Counted from the stretch's first letter, positions 1 through 11,190 are shown. The stretch is DNA of 64,000 nt from Massariosphaeria phaeospora (GCA_011032825.1 JAADJZ010000003.1:62001-126000), one strand, 5' to 3'. Translations and numbers: made by a program. Notes: generated by a model not told the origin, from the sequence alone.

Positions 1-1
1 A

Positions 2-1300
2 CCATCAAACATCTCTCCGTCTGTATCTCCCACTGGTAGTCCCCAGATTGGGCCGCCTTCGTTCAGCCAAACCGATTGGGGCAACCTGGAGAACATGCGC
101 TCAAACTATTTTGACCGGTCGCCTTCCGTCTCTACGATTTCTACCACCCTCAGCACTTCTGCAGGGTCTCGAAGCTCGATTTCGGGACTGTCAATCCACA
201 CCACTGAAACGACTCCGGACATGTCAACCCGCCCGCTCCGACCGCGGCCTTCGGCAGCTTCTCTAGCCACCATGTTACTCGGAGAAGGCGCACTGGAATG
301 GACAAGTATTTGTCGCAAAGCGCAGGTCGAGCGTGTAACCGCAAAAGGTCCGGAGACTAAGGAGTGCGACGTCTACTGGAGATACCGAGAGGACACGGGC
401 CTCTCCCTACGTTCACAATATCGATCATCGTCATCCTTGGCAGCGAACGGAAAGCCGGAGAAAAAGGTATGGATCACACAACATTTCCCAGCAACAGGAC
501 CTTCGATACCACGGACTACATCGTATCCGGACGGCGACGTGTCCATTGACTTTCCCCGCTCATCATTCGGTCACCTCGAGAAGCGGTATACGAACATCCA
601 GTACACGTTGTCGAGTAGCGAATCCTCGAGGAAACTACAAACCCTGCTTTATACCAACAACGGTAAAGACGGAGCAAGCTTACTCTACGATAAGGCCGTC
701 GTGACTATATCGTCTGACCAACACAAGCCTGAATGCCGCGGAAAGAACATTCGTCTCTGGCTCAAGCCGGAAACGTACGAGGGCCTGAATGGGCCAGTGA
801 ATGTTGATGTACTCTGCGTTCTGTTCTATACAAGTGCGCTACCCGATGAGAAGGCGCACTGGGTAGAAGAGCCTCACTACGCTTTCCAATGGCTCGACGA
901 CGCCGCATACAAGAGTTCGAGCAAGAAACTAGAGCTTGTCTTTTCGAAAAAACCAGACAAATGGAGCCGCGACAAGTTGTTCCAGCGCCGCAGATCGTCC
1001 AACACGACTCCAACCTCGCCGCAAGACACTGCGCTCGCCCTCAAAAGAACCGGCGCTCCGGACCCCGGCTATGCCCTGACGCGCTCTGGCACAGCCTCCT
1101 CGGTCGCGTCCTCTGCAATGTCTACACGGTCGGGAAGATCGTCGGTTTTCGCGAGCGGGTCGTCGAACGCCATAGGCAACATGAATCGGTTCGGGTATTC
1201 CGAGTTGAAAATCGAGTTCCAGAGCAAGCGGGATCGGGCGGATTTTCTGGACATTTGGAAGAAGTACGTTAAGCCGCTCAGTCCTGCGGCCAATGGCTGA
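2..1300 (+). CDS. Unrecognised fungal protein, 3' part (5' end outside window)
   Basis: The reading frame is open from base 2 with no stop upstream of the first internal ATG (base 95), so the gene starts before the window; it ends with TGA at 1298-1300. The visible part is about 432 residues. It starts with a Ser/Thr-rich low-complexity segment, then a more ordered block of mixed composition (encoded by about 270-1000), a second Ser-rich linker, and a short C-terminal block (about 1190-1285) rich in charged and aromatic residues that begins near FGYSELKIEF. The alternation of disordered and ordered parts suggests a cytoplasmic or cortical scaffold, but I recognise no domain and assign no function. 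Codon usage resembles its neighbours. It is very likely a real coding region; the product is unknown. Confidence 0.8.
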   Translation, partial: PSNISPSVSPTGSPQIGPPSFSQTDWGNLENMRSNYFDRSPSVSTISTTLSTSAGSRSSISGLSIHTTETTPDMSTRPLRPRPSAASLATMLLGEGALEWTSICRKAQVERVTAKGPETKECDVYWRYREDTGLSLRSQYRSSSSLAANGKPEKKVWITQHFPATGPSIPRTTSYPDGDVSIDFPRSSFGHLEKRYTNIQYTLSSSESSRKLQTLLYTNNGKDGASLLYDKAVVTISSDQHKPECRGKNIRLWLKPETYEGLNGPVNVDVLCVLFYTSALPDEKAHWVEEPHYAFQWLDDAAYKSSSKKLELVFSKKPDKWSRDKLFQRRRSSNTTPTSPQDTALALKRTGAPDPGYALTRSGTASSVASSAMSTRSGRSSVFASGSSNAIGNMNRFGYSELKIEFQSKRDRADFLDIWKKYVKPLSPAANG

Positions 1301-1951
1301 GGGTGCGCCACGGTGGGTTTCTGATGGTAGCGATTGCGCTCTGGTCAATGTATGAATAGTAAGGACGTTTTGGTCTTGGTCGGCGAGTGTAGGATACGTA
1401 TCTCTTGTTTGCCTCGTCTTCTTTCGCTTTTCTTGTTCTTTGGGGGGCTGGAGTCAGCGAGGGAGTCTAGGGCGGTCTTTTGGGATTTGGGTGGGCAAGA
1501 TTGGCGTCTCGGGGTTGAGCGCTGGGCAGGCAATGATGACATGATGCTTGCCTTTTCCTACGATGAAGATTTGGAGCGTCAGGATGGGCGACTTCACGAT
1601 CGGAAGGCGATTTGGGCGACGTGCAAAAATCAACTCAAAGATAAAGCGGAAACGACGGTCGCGATTCGCCACGTGCAACGACTACACGCGCTTGCTCTGC
1701 TGCATATGTGAAACTCCCCGGCCTATGGAAGGCCGCTTCGACGCGTTGATACTATGCACGCTACCGGTTGCAAATATGCAATCCCGTCATGCAGATTTGT
1801 GTGACCATAGAAGTTGCTACCTACCTAAGTGCCCCACAACAGCAAACCCCAACCCGAGCATAAGTACAAACAATTACTACAGCAAGTCACCCCCCTCGAT
1901 TGACCAGCTACGTCTACAACTCAAAGACGAATACCGTCTACGTGCATCACG
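1301..1951. other. Intergenic, tandem same-strand genes
   Basis: About 650 bases between two plus-strand genes. Open frames here are short, of non-coding composition and unlike any family I know. It should hold the 3' end of the first gene and the promoter of the TPR-SET gene; no specific site is recognisable. Confidence 0.5.
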
Positions 1952-4285
1952 ATGGACGTCCACGACGTTACCAGCGGCCATTTCCAGCAATTGGCGAACC
2001 AGAAAGAGCTACTACAACAAGCCACGAAGCGCCGGGGCCAGCGCCCTCGCGATCGGAAATCCAGAGAAGAAACCTATCTTAGGTTCATGATGGCTCGGAG
2101 GCAAGTTTTAGCCAAGAAAGAGAGTCGCCACATGCTGCACACATCCTTCATACCGCCAGCATATTTGCCCAGCAGTACATCTCTAGCCGAGCTTCGAGCC
2201 ATATTCATTCGCGACCTTCAGCTGGAGATTCATCATCGCGGCACGTATCTCATACTCCGCGCCATTACTCCACCATACCGGTTGACCTCGATTGTAGCAA
2301 TTGGGGAGGATGAGATGGGTGATGCTATCATGCTCCAGCTTTACCAGCAGGAGCAGGAAAACGTTCGCGAAGCCACCGAGGTCGTTGATGCTGGCATGAT
2401 CCTACTGATCAAGGAACCGTACTTCAAGGTCACAGCATCAGGCGACTATAGTGTGCGTGTAGACCATCTCTCTGACATTGTCCATATCGAGAGTGACGAT
2501 CTGATGGTACCTGCCGGATGGCGTCAGCGCATTATCGAGATAGATCGCACGGCCGAATCACTGAAGCTCGACGGGAATGCCTTCGTGAAACAAGGTAAAT
2601 ACTGGAAGGCGATCAAAGAGTAAGCACATCAATTAGAATCGCATGGTCACAATCTCAAATAACTGAACAGATACTCGGCCGCTCTCCTCCAACCGGCTAC
2701 ACCAGAGGAAGTCGAAATCATCAAACGCAATCGATCCCTCGCCCTGCTCAAGACCAAGCAGTTTGACGCCGCCTTATCAGACACAGGCTACCCACACTTT
2801 GGCTCCAGCCCTTCGGAGAAAGCCCTTTTCCGTGCAGCGGAAGCTCTCTACTTCCTTGGCCGATTCAGTGAATCTTGTACGGTCCTTGAAGATCTGGGCA
2901 CAAATTTTCAAGGGAACAAACAAGCACTAGCACTACTCGCTCGAGCGCGAAACCGCGTTTCAGAGCAGGAGACAGGGCAATACAATTTCAACCTCCTGCA
3001 AGCAGAAGCAAAAGGACTGTGCCCACCACATATCGATCATGCTACATATATCGGACCTGTTGATATCCGAAAGACAGTGAAGAAAGGCCGAGGCATGTTC
3101 GTGACGAAGGCCGTAAAAGCCGGAGACTTAATCCTCTGTGAGAAAGCATTCGCTCACGCCCACGTCGCCGAAAACAACAAGAGTAACTCAAGAATCACGG
3201 TGTTGATGGCGATCGATACGATGAAATCGTATTTGGGCGGCCAAGCTGATCTCATACGCGTCATCGCTCAAAAATTGTACCGGAACCCATCTTTGGCTCC
3301 CGCTTTCAAGAAATTGCATCATAGAGAGTACGAAACAGTCAGTACGTCGTCAGTGGACAGTGTACCAATAGTTGATACGTAAGTCAAGATCCTTACCTGA
3401 AACTAACTTCCATTATGATGCCCAAAATATCTAACGCGCTTACCCAGCTTCCTCGTCGAACGAATCATGGAAATCAACATCTTTGGCTGTCCGCTTTCCA
3501 GTCTAGACATACACAAAGACGTGATGTACAACCAAGCCAAAGAGAGTAAAAAATGGGATGCCCACCACTCGTGCGGTGTCTGGACGTTTGCCTCGTACAT
3601 CAATCACAGCTGCACCAGCAACGCTCGTCGCTCCTTTATCGGCGACATGATGATTGTGCGCGCAACGCAAGATCTGCAGCCCGACACCGAAGTCACATTC
3701 TGGTACCACAGCCCCGAAGGCACTAGTGCCAAAGCCTTGCAAGAGAAGTTCAAAAACTGGGACTTCGTCTGTGAGTGCGACATGTGTAAAGTAGCTGGCA
3801 CTACACCAGCTACGGTGGTGGCGCAGAGGGAAGAAATCTTGAAAGCCATGAAGTGCATCTTGGACGCGGAAGCGGGCTTTCAGCCTGCGAAACTGCAGCA
3901 TTTGATCAACGCTCTGGACAACACCTACACGCGAGCCGCCCATGATGTCCCTCGCCTCCTGGTCTGGGACCCGCAGCTCCTCATCGCGCGCTGCTACATC
4001 ACGCAACTCAACCCGGGCAAAGCCATCGAAGCCGTTGGCAAGGTCCTCGTTGCGCTGGGTTTCGTGGTCGTCGGCGCAGACGCTTCTTCTACCGGCTTCA
4101 CTATCACGAAATGGGGCTTTGCTATGGACCATCTCGTTGAGGCGTTGCTGCACGCCCGCACCGCGTTCAATGGCTTGGGCAAGACGGCGAAGGCGGGGCA
4201 GGCGGAGGAGTATGCGAAGACTATGTATCGGATTGTGGTGGGGGAGGATACTTCGTTTGCGGCGACGCATAGCGCGTATCTCTAG
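1952..4285 (+). CDS. TPR and SET domain protein (putative lysine methyltransferase-like)
   Basis: Three exons: 1952-2619, 2671-3378 and 3448-4285, giving about 737 residues. Intron 1 (51 bp) is GTAAGC...AACAG and intron 2 (69 bp) is GTAAGT...CCCAG; both joins keep frame. An N-terminal charged region is followed by TPR-like helices around residues 205-300. A split SET domain follows: the first part begins near residue 355 with KKGRGMFVTK, and the second carries YINHSCTSN near residue 508, the NHSC signature that shapes the S-adenosylmethionine pocket. A Cys-rich post-SET stretch (CECDMC) lies near residue 565. This is the architecture of SMYD-like fungal TPR/SET proteins that methylate proteins; the substrate cannot be told from sequence. 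The start at 1952 is the first ATG giving an uninterrupted frame into the conserved part. No key SET residue is obviously lost. Confidence 0.88.
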
Positions 4286-6093
4286 GTGGGCGTTTGGTGG
4301 AGCGGGAATAGGAAAGGTTCTTAGGGGGTTGAGGGCTTAGAGATCTTGAGTTGGTTGATTGGTTGGAGAAAGGAGGACTTGCTGTATGATAGATAGAAGC
4401 AGTAAGTACTAAGAGTGTACGGTCGACACCAACTACGCCTTAATATTGCACTTTCCTTCTTTACCAGCTAAGCTAAGCTAAGTTGTAGTTATAGCATTAC
4501 CCCTGTGTGCTGTGCGGTATATAACAAACACGGCTTTGCAAAGACTATGTCGACGTAGAAGCGTCCAAAACCTACCTAATACTACACAGAGTATCAAGAG
4601 AGATTTTACACAAGCACCTAAATACTCTTGCAAGTTAATAATGCTCCTGCTACACACTACGCCGACTAGATTAAGCTCTCTCTATCAAGGTAGTACCGCA
4701 ACGGCAAAGAAAGCCTCGTGTTGCTAAGACAGTAAGGCTGTGTTGAGTTAGCGCCTGCATGCCCGATCCATCCTATGCTATCCCGACAACGAGTTAAGCT
4801 AAACTGAGCTGACGAGTACCACAGTCCCCATCTCGCATGCTCGCATGCCCAAAAGTGCGGCAAGAGCGCTTTGCTCACGTTGCTAGTGCCGAAGAGTGTT
4901 ATGTCGAATCGTGCGCCCCCTCCTGCATGCGAGACGTTTTTCTAAAACCCAAATGGCTATGTACGCAGTACGCAGCGTTGTTGACTAGAAAAAAGACAGT
5001 GATGCGACGGTATACAGCACGAGCGGAGGCGATAGTGGCGTTGATGGACGGTAGGCTGGCGGTAAGAAGAAGGAGAGCGTAGCTAGAAGATGGGTACGCT
5101 GAGTTGCTAGAATTTCGAAAGATTCCACGCTGCTGTCGCGATTGGGGTTGTCGCCGCGTGTGTGGGAATACATACTATGGACGAAAAATAATTGCCGAAG
5201 CCTGGAGAGAGACCTGCTATGTTACTAATTGGACGAGTGGTGCTGTTGTCGAGTGTGCGGTACACAGCCTCGTTTGGCTTTCGGTGGACGAGACATGTAT
5301 GTATTTGAATCTAGGAATTTCTTGAGCACACTGTTAAACGATACACACATAGAGTGTCCAGAGAGTTTCAGAGGAGTAGATATCAACAACGTTATTTATA
5401 TTATATCCGGAAAGCAAGACAACTGCGTCTTACAGAGGTATCTATCGTGTTGTTGACGCATTAACCGTGCGAGCATGTGTGCGTTGGAAGTGAGATATCA
5501 AGCTAAGAACGATGCCACGTAAGTTCCAGGTCACATTAGCATACTCTTCTTGAGCTGTCTTCTTTATCTTTCTTCTGTATGCTGTTGACCTGAGTTCAAG
5601 CTCCATCAGATGGCCTATTATCAAGCGGTAAATACTGTGGAAGAAGCGTGAACGTTATTGCATAAGCCCACGCCCGTAAGGACACGTCCGAGTCGATGAC
5701 GACAAAGCCAAGTGCGATGAGTACCTTGCGACATCTTCAGGGGCTTTGATCGAGATGCCTCAAGTGGTGTAGATGCGTGGTATACGGAGCAGACACCACC
5801 TGCAATGTTTTCGCAGCAGCACCTCCCCAACTTAGTGACTATCCTCTTGAACTCGAATCCAAGGGACAAACAGTTTGACTTGAGCATACTTCACCATGGC
5901 ATCAACAGATCAAGGACCAAGGTTCGGATCTGCGGCTTCGTGGTTTACAGTGGCCTGCATACTTGGTCAAGAAGAGGGCATGTGCCGCGATGTAGGGCTA
6001 GCAGCAGGCGGCGACGGTGGATGTTGCGGCGGAGAATCGAAATGTGGCCTTTTGAACGTGATCGAGAGGCAATCGAGGACTTTCCATTGCAGT
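4286..6093. other. Gene-free convergent intergenic region, TA/TAG-rich
   Basis: About 1.8 kb between two genes that point at each other. Much of 4400-5600 is rich in CTA/TAG/TAA words and in-frame stops on both strands, and contains a short GCTAA run near 4469-4485. The composition would fit an old repeat degraded by mutation (for example repeat-induced point mutation), but no terminal repeats or transposase fragments are visible. Confidence 0.4.
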
Positions 6094-7692
6094 TCACCAC
6101 CCCATAACAATACGCGGACCCTTACACAGCCCAGACCTCGTATGCGTACTTTTCCTCTTCGGCGCCGCCGCCCCGCTCACCGGTTCACTATACTCCCGCC
6201 CCCGTTTCCGCTTCTTAGCCGCCTTCTTCTCCTTCACCGTCGGCGTCGGCGCCACAGCAGCATGCCGCTCATGCCACACAACCGCCGCCCTCAAGTCCGC
6301 GTTCTCGCTCCACAGCGGTGACGCCTTGAGCCAGTCGATGTAGTTGTCCGGCACGTCGGCGACAAGCGCGCCCTTGTGCTTGCCGAAGGTGAAGCGCCAC
6401 TGCGAGGCCGGCGGGTACAGCCGCTCGTGCTGGGCGAGGGCTGCGGCGAGTAAAGGTTTCGTCTCGACGATGCCGGCTTGTTTGAGATAGCTGAGGTAGT
6501 GGAAGGGCGTTTCGAGCAGGGTTTTGCCTGCGTGCATGCCGAAGTCGAGGCGGTAGGGTTCGGGGGCCACAGGGGTGGATGTCGGGGCCTGGGTATCGGC
6601 AGGCTGGGGTAGAGGTTGAGATTGAGGCGGAGCGGATGATGGCGGATCGTGCTGAACTCGCTGGACCGGCGGGGTAGGTAGGCAAGAAGAACCCAGGGGC
6701 TGTACGGGAGCGGACGATGGCGGCTCAGGTTGAACAGTCGGTGACGGTGCAAGCGGTGCAGGCCGCACAGGGCGTTCCCCCTGACCGAGCAGCCGCAGCG
6801 CAAAACCAAGCCCAGGCATATTATCCGCTATGCTCGAGTCGACAAGCAGGTACGCGATGTAGTGCTCCGGGACCTCGAGCAGCGTTTTGCCTCTATGGGT
6901 CCCAAACGGGAGGCGGTAGAGCGGCTGCTCGGTCTCGGTATCGTTCCTGTAGAGTATGGGCTGAGAGGAAGGCGGTGGCAGTCGTTGGGATGGCGTAGCA
7001 GCGGGGGGCGTGGGTTGGGAAGACGGCAGTTCGGGCTGGAGGGCACGGCGTGGGGGCTGCGACTTCGAGGGCGTGGGCTGCGATGAGGATGGGGGCGCGT
7101 ATTCGGGTCGAGGAGCGGGCATCGTTGAGGGCGGTGGGACGATCTGGGACGGTGGTCGCGAGCGGTATTTGGAGAGCATGTCGTGCGGACTGCATGGCGT
7201 AGGAAGCTGTTGCTGCTGCTGTTGCGAAGCCGGCGGCCTGGTGGGCGTGGACAGCGGTTGCGACGAAGAGGGCGCACTGTTACTGTTTCCCCTGCGCCGT
7301 TCCTGCCACACCTTCAACGCGTCTCTCAGCGCCGGTGGCCTACTGACGTTCTTCTGCAGCCACTCCAGATACCGTTCAGGGACACGGTCCAGCGTCTTTC
7401 CCTTGTGCTCGCCAAAGGCCAGGCGATAGGGTTCGGTGCGCGCGGGGACGTTGATGGTGGGAGCATTGCTGTGCTGCTGCGACGAAGCCGGCGTACTCAG
7501 CGTAGATGCGCCGTTCTTTTCTGGATTGAATGTCTGTTGTTGCGACGACGGCGGTGTCGCGGGCATCATGTTCGCATCGCGCGGCTGCAATGGTTGGCGA
7601 GGCGCACTTGGCTTTTGCGGCGACGTCGTGGCTTCTTCGGCGAGGACGAGGTCGTCGGATAGGAGGTGGTCTGATTCATAATCGGACGACAT
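6094..7692 (-). CDS. Protein with four FGxHxGK modules (DUF3820 / ExoX C-terminal-like)
   Basis: One exon of 532 residues; I start at the ATG at 7692 (MSSDYES), because the frame upstream to 7950 reads like 5' UTR (basic, low complexity) and no conserved part begins before it. The protein has four similar modules at about residues 88-131, 258-303, 378-424 and 431-476. Each has the pattern YRL-x-FG-x-H-x-GK-TL-x-x-(V/T)P-x-x-Y-(L/I)-x-(W/Y)L followed by a short helix. This pattern matches the small domain at the C-terminus of bacterial exonuclease X-like proteins and in DUF3820 proteins. Linkers are rich in Pro, Ser and Gln with repeated SSQP/PPSSQ words. The C-terminus is Lys/Arg-rich (KKAAKKRKRGRE near 489-500), a plausible nuclear signal. 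There is no nuclease catalytic core, so the modules are probably binding units. Family assignment is by motif only. Confidence 0.8.
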   Translation of the reverse strand: MSSDYESDHLLSDDLVLAEEATTSPQKPSAPRQPLQPRDANMMPATPPSSQQQTFNPEKNGASTLSTPASSQQHSNAPTINVPARTEPYRLAFGEHKGKTLDRVPERYLEWLQKNVSRPPALRDALKVWQERRRGNSNSAPSSSQPLSTPTRPPASQQQQQQLPTPCSPHDMLSKYRSRPPSQIVPPPSTMPAPRPEYAPPSSSQPTPSKSQPPRRALQPELPSSQPTPPAATPSQRLPPPSSQPILYRNDTETEQPLYRLPFGTHRGKTLLEVPEHYIAYLLVDSSIADNMPGLGFALRLLGQGERPVRPAPLAPSPTVQPEPPSSAPVQPLGSSCLPTPPVQRVQHDPPSSAPPQSQPLPQPADTQAPTSTPVAPEPYRLDFGMHAGKTLLETPFHYLSYLKQAGIVETKPLLAAALAQHERLYPPASQWRFTFGKHKGALVADVPDNYIDWLKASPLWSENADLRAAVVWHERHAAVAPTPTVKEKKAAKKRKRGREYSEPVSGAAAPKRKSTHTRSGLCKGPRIVMGW

Positions 7693-8529
7693 GGTGGCAT
7701 TGGTAGATGTGGGATGTATGCGATGGAGAGGAAGAGATGACGCGGTCTGTGCAGTGTGAACATAGCGGAGCTTCGAGGGTGGGCGCGCTAGCCCACGACT
7801 GTCACCCGTTGTGTCACGTGTGCGCAAGATTCCCGTCGCTGAGTTAGCGTGGCGTCCTGGTGCCTCTGGAGTGCCACCCCGTGCATGAATTCGTGTCCGA
7901 TTTAAGATTGCTTTAGGCAATGCTCTTGACAGTATAAGAAATCCTAGCAATAGCTAGATAAGCTGTTTTTGTCTTTGCAAAGCCTTATACTAGGTAGTGT
8001 ACTGTATGAATTTATACACGGGGATGGTGCCAACACAATCACATGAACCCAAGAGTAGAACGCATAGCAGACCATGTTCGTATTTTTGAAGTGAAGCGAA
8101 GCAAAGTACACACAAAGGAGCACGCGGCGTCCTAAGCGGCAGCGAGGGTATCCATATCCGTACAGTAAGCGGCCGTCCATCCGTGTAATGCTCTCCCTAT
8201 CCACCGCGATCCACCCAGTAACATCCATACCATACCATCCATGAAAATAAAGAAATCATCATGAGAAAAGTACATAACCACTTTGTTCAGAGCGCGCCAC
8301 CCATGTAAATGCACGTAGAAACGCAAATATCCCCTTCTGAACACCGACATTTAGACCACCACCGTATTGTGAAATAGTAACCGACCGTGGTAGATGATAG
8401 TTGAGCCATGTTGTTGCTAGGGATGCTGTGTCGTAGTAATGCCATGTGTCGCCGACTTGTGTTACCGCCGCCAGCTTCGTTCACCGTCGTCTTGCCATCG
8501 AATAGCCACCTTGCATTTGTCGGGCGAGC
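7693..8529. other. Intergenic between two minus-strand genes
   Basis: About 840 bases holding the likely promoter and 5' UTR of the four-module gene and the 3' end of the next gene. No RNA gene or repeat stands out. Confidence 0.5.
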
Positions 8530-11190
8530 TCAGTGCTTCTTACGAGGCCTGAGGGGGAACTTGCGTCCGACCTTTTCCTCAGGGTCTTCCTCCAAGGGAG
8601 CTGGAGTGGTTCGAGCCTTCACTCGGTTCTCCCGGTTACGTCTGACACGAGAGACGTTACTGGCAGAGTCGTCGGGGCCAACTTCGGTCCTCAGGTCTTC
8701 GAGCTCGGGATCGACCTCCACGCCTCGAGTAGCCGGCGTGTCCACTCGAACGTCGGGACCGCCAGTGGCAAACCCGCGTCGGGCATGTGCCACCATGGAC
8801 AGTGCGGCTCCACGTTCACGGAGACGACGACGTATGACTTCAGCCTTATTATGAAGTTGCTCAAAGGCATCCTCCATAGACTCCATGCTCAGAAAAATCT
8901 CACGCTCCACCTCGGCAAGAACAGCAATTTCTGTATCCTCATCCATCTGAACTGGAGCAGGGCCAGTGGTTGGATGGGTGGAGCCAGGGCGAGAGCAAGG
9001 TCCAGGGGTGGGGGTGTCGTATTGAGCCATACTAAACGGCGACGGTTTCCAACCTACAAGACTTGGTGAATCAACGACGGGGTTTTTTGTCTCTACCCCA
9101 GACCACAAGAACCCGTCGAAACGGCCTGACGTTAAGATCTCCCACTCGTGCTTGGTGATGGCAGCCAGAGTAGCAAGAATAGAATGCATCTCAGCGTTTC
9201 GCAGAAGGTACATGACAGTCAGCTGGTCTTTAGGCACGGTGTGCAAGCGGTATAGACGCTGTAGAGCCAAACCAGCTTTCGCAACCGACGGAGGGGTGCC
9301 CTTGGTCTTGTCAAGCTGTTGGCGGGGTTGGGGTAGATGGTCCATTCCGTAGAGCAGGGCATAAAAGACTGGCCTCTGGATCGGGGAGATGCGAGTCAAC
9401 ATTGCGAACGTCAAGGTATCGTCGTCTGCCTCCTCCGGGGCATCCCGCTGGTCAGAGAGCCACGACTGAACCGCGACCTTAGTCTTCTTAGATTGAGTGG
9501 CATAGTGCGCGTGGAATTGCTCTGGAACATCCTCGTCAATACTAGTGCAGGGTGGCTCGAGGTCACCTATTCCAAGTCCAGTGGGGACTGGCGTCGAGGG
9601 GAAAGGTGGCCAAGCCGGAAGCTCGCACCGTCCGGAAACAAGCTCAAGGATTTCTCCCCAGTTGACGACACGTTCCTCTTCCAGAGAGTAGTCTTCATGC
9701 ATGCACATGATGCAGTCACAGTGCTCGCCGGAGATATTCCGAGCAAAGACAGCCTCGAGACGGTCTAGCAAACGGCGGGCGATAGACCTGTAGCCGGTGG
9801 CAACTGCGATGGAGCCGCTCTTGTCAATGACCGCGCTGTAGTTGTCTAGCAGGCGGAGCAGAGGCTCAAAGAGGTCTCTCGCCTCGCCAGGCATCGGGCC
9901 AGCGACAAAGGGAGAGGCGTATTGGGAGTGAGGGACAACAGGTTCGCTAGCCATGGCTGCTAGCATGCTCCTGGGCACAGGATGGGGCAAACCGCCGTTC
10001 TGAAGAAGATAGTCGACGCGTGGAGGATCAGTGAGGGCAGGAGGGGGAGGAGGCGGCGGTGGAGGGAGTGAGGAGTAGGAGAAGTGCTGGTCGACCGACT
10101 GGGCACGGGAGGCGGGGTCTCTTATAATCTCCACGGTCGGCGGCCGGCTTTTGGTGGCGGAAATCACAGAGGGAAGGAGCGACTGCCGGGTCGGGGTGCG
10201 TGGTGAGGGGCTTACGAGCGATGACGGGGACACATCTGACTCTACAGACGCTTTAGGAAGCCTCTCGACATTCTGCTGCGCTGCTGCTGCCACAGATGTA
10301 GCATCAGAGTCAGTGAGGGCAGAGATTTCAGAGACCTCAGAAACCTCACGGGGGGCACTTCTGGTGGTGGTCGTGCCTGCCCGCTCTGGCGAGCGCCCGC
10401 TCAGTGGGCTGCCCGTCCGCACTTTGGGCGGCATCATCTTTGGAGGCTTGCCACGCACAGTGCTGGGCTGCGAGCCCGTGGTGGACGTCAGGTCTGTGCC
10501 GTCTGCCATGTCGCCCTCCCTGACACTCGAGCGTGACGCTGCAAAGCGCGGCTCGGGAGTCAAGTGGGTGCCAGTGTCGACACTGCGCCTCCCCCCCTCC
10601 ATCTCCTTGTGTAATGCCTCCGAATTGTTGCGCCGCATGCTGTTTGCGCTTGCGGTCTTCCTGAGATCAGTGGCCGTCTTCACCGTGAGCGGAGGACTCG
10701 GCGGCGCTCGTGTTGGGGCTTGCGGGACACTTCGCTCCTTGCCCTGATCCTGTGGTCCGTCGCCGACATCCGTGGTTTCAGGTGTGAAGGGTGACTGCTC
10801 CCGCTCTGCGACTTCCGACCGCGAGTATATGCTCTCTTTGCTGTGTGTTTTGGAGAAGGTGGGGTATGGCAGGGAGGTGCGTGAGGCGTTGGGTGAGGGG
10901 ACCGAGCTGCGCCGCTCCAGCTCCGGCACCACGGCCATTCTGTGTGATTTGGGAACCTGCGTCGAGGACGACGTTCGCGCGCGTTCTCTAGACGAGTACT
11001 CGGGGCGCCGTTCGCTCGCGCCGTCCTCTTCCTTCGAGGCCGACGACCGAGGCTTGCGCGAAGACCTCGACGTCTTGCTGCTCCTGTGGCGCTCTTTATC
11101 CTTGTCGCGGTCCTTGTCCTTGCTCTTCGGGCTGCTTCGCTCGCGATCGGGGTCCTTCTTGCGCCGACGTGGCTCGGAGGAGCTCAGCAT
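8530..11190 (-). CDS. Large conserved-looking fungal protein with Cys-rich motif, function unknown
   Basis: A single 886-residue exon, ATG at 11190 and stop at 8530. The N-terminal half (about 1-385) is disordered: Arg/Ser/Lys/Asp-rich repeats (DRERSSPKSKDKDRDKDK) and many SP/TP sites. A polyproline run precedes an ordered region (about 400-690). This contains a Cys/His cluster EHCDCIMC near residue 490 and, shortly after, a WGEILELVSGRCELPAWPPF block, then predicted helices and a coiled-coil-like segment near 760-800 (DTEIAVLAEVEREIFLSMES). The C-terminus is basic. I recall similar Pezizomycotina proteins that sometimes carry an unproven DNA-glycosylase label, but I see no glycosylase fold signature and would not transfer that name. 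The strongly biased N-terminus and basic tail would suit a nuclear or cortical regulator. Confidence 0.8.
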   Translation of the reverse strand: MLSSSEPRRRKKDPDRERSSPKSKDKDRDKDKERHRSSKTSRSSRKPRSSASKEEDGASERRPEYSSRERARTSSSTQVPKSHRMAVVPELERRSSVPSPNASRTSLPYPTFSKTHSKESIYSRSEVAEREQSPFTPETTDVGDGPQDQGKERSVPQAPTRAPPSPPLTVKTATDLRKTASANSMRRNNSEALHKEMEGGRRSVDTGTHLTPEPRFAASRSSVREGDMADGTDLTSTTGSQPSTVRGKPPKMMPPKVRTGSPLSGRSPERAGTTTTRSAPREVSEVSEISALTDSDATSVAAAAQQNVERLPKASVESDVSPSSLVSPSPRTPTRQSLLPSVISATKSRPPTVEIIRDPASRAQSVDQHFSYSSLPPPPPPPPPALTDPPRVDYLLQNGGLPHPVPRSMLAAMASEPVVPHSQYASPFVAGPMPGEARDLFEPLLRLLDNYSAVIDKSGSIAVATGYRSIARRLLDRLEAVFARNISGEHCDCIMCMHEDYSLEEERVVNWGEILELVSGRCELPAWPPFPSTPVPTGLGIGDLEPPCTSIDEDVPEQFHAHYATQSKKTKVAVQSWLSDQRDAPEEADDDTLTFAMLTRISPIQRPVFYALLYGMDHLPQPRQQLDKTKGTPPSVAKAGLALQRLYRLHTVPKDQLTVMYLLRNAEMHSILATLAAITKHEWEILTSGRFDGFLWSGVETKNPVVDSPSLVGWKPSPFSMAQYDTPTPGPCSRPGSTHPTTGPAPVQMDEDTEIAVLAEVEREIFLSMESMEDAFEQLHNKAEVIRRRLRERGAALSMVAHARRGFATGGPDVRVDTPATRGVEVDPELEDLRTEVGPDDSASNVSRVRRNRENRVKARTTPAPLEEDPEEKVGRKFPLRPRKKH

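Noticed and set aside
3503..4270. 255-codon minus-strand frame opposite the SET domain
   Set aside because: Antisense shadow of a clearly coding exon with an Arg-rich composition and no family resemblance.
4286..5900. Intact transposon
   Set aside because: TA/TAG-rich and stop-filled, but no terminal repeats, target-site duplication or transposase motif found by eye.
7693..7950. 86-residue N-terminal extension of the four-module protein
   Set aside because: Arg-rich, low conservation expectation, and the MSSDYES start gives a normal acidic N-terminus; treated as 5' UTR.
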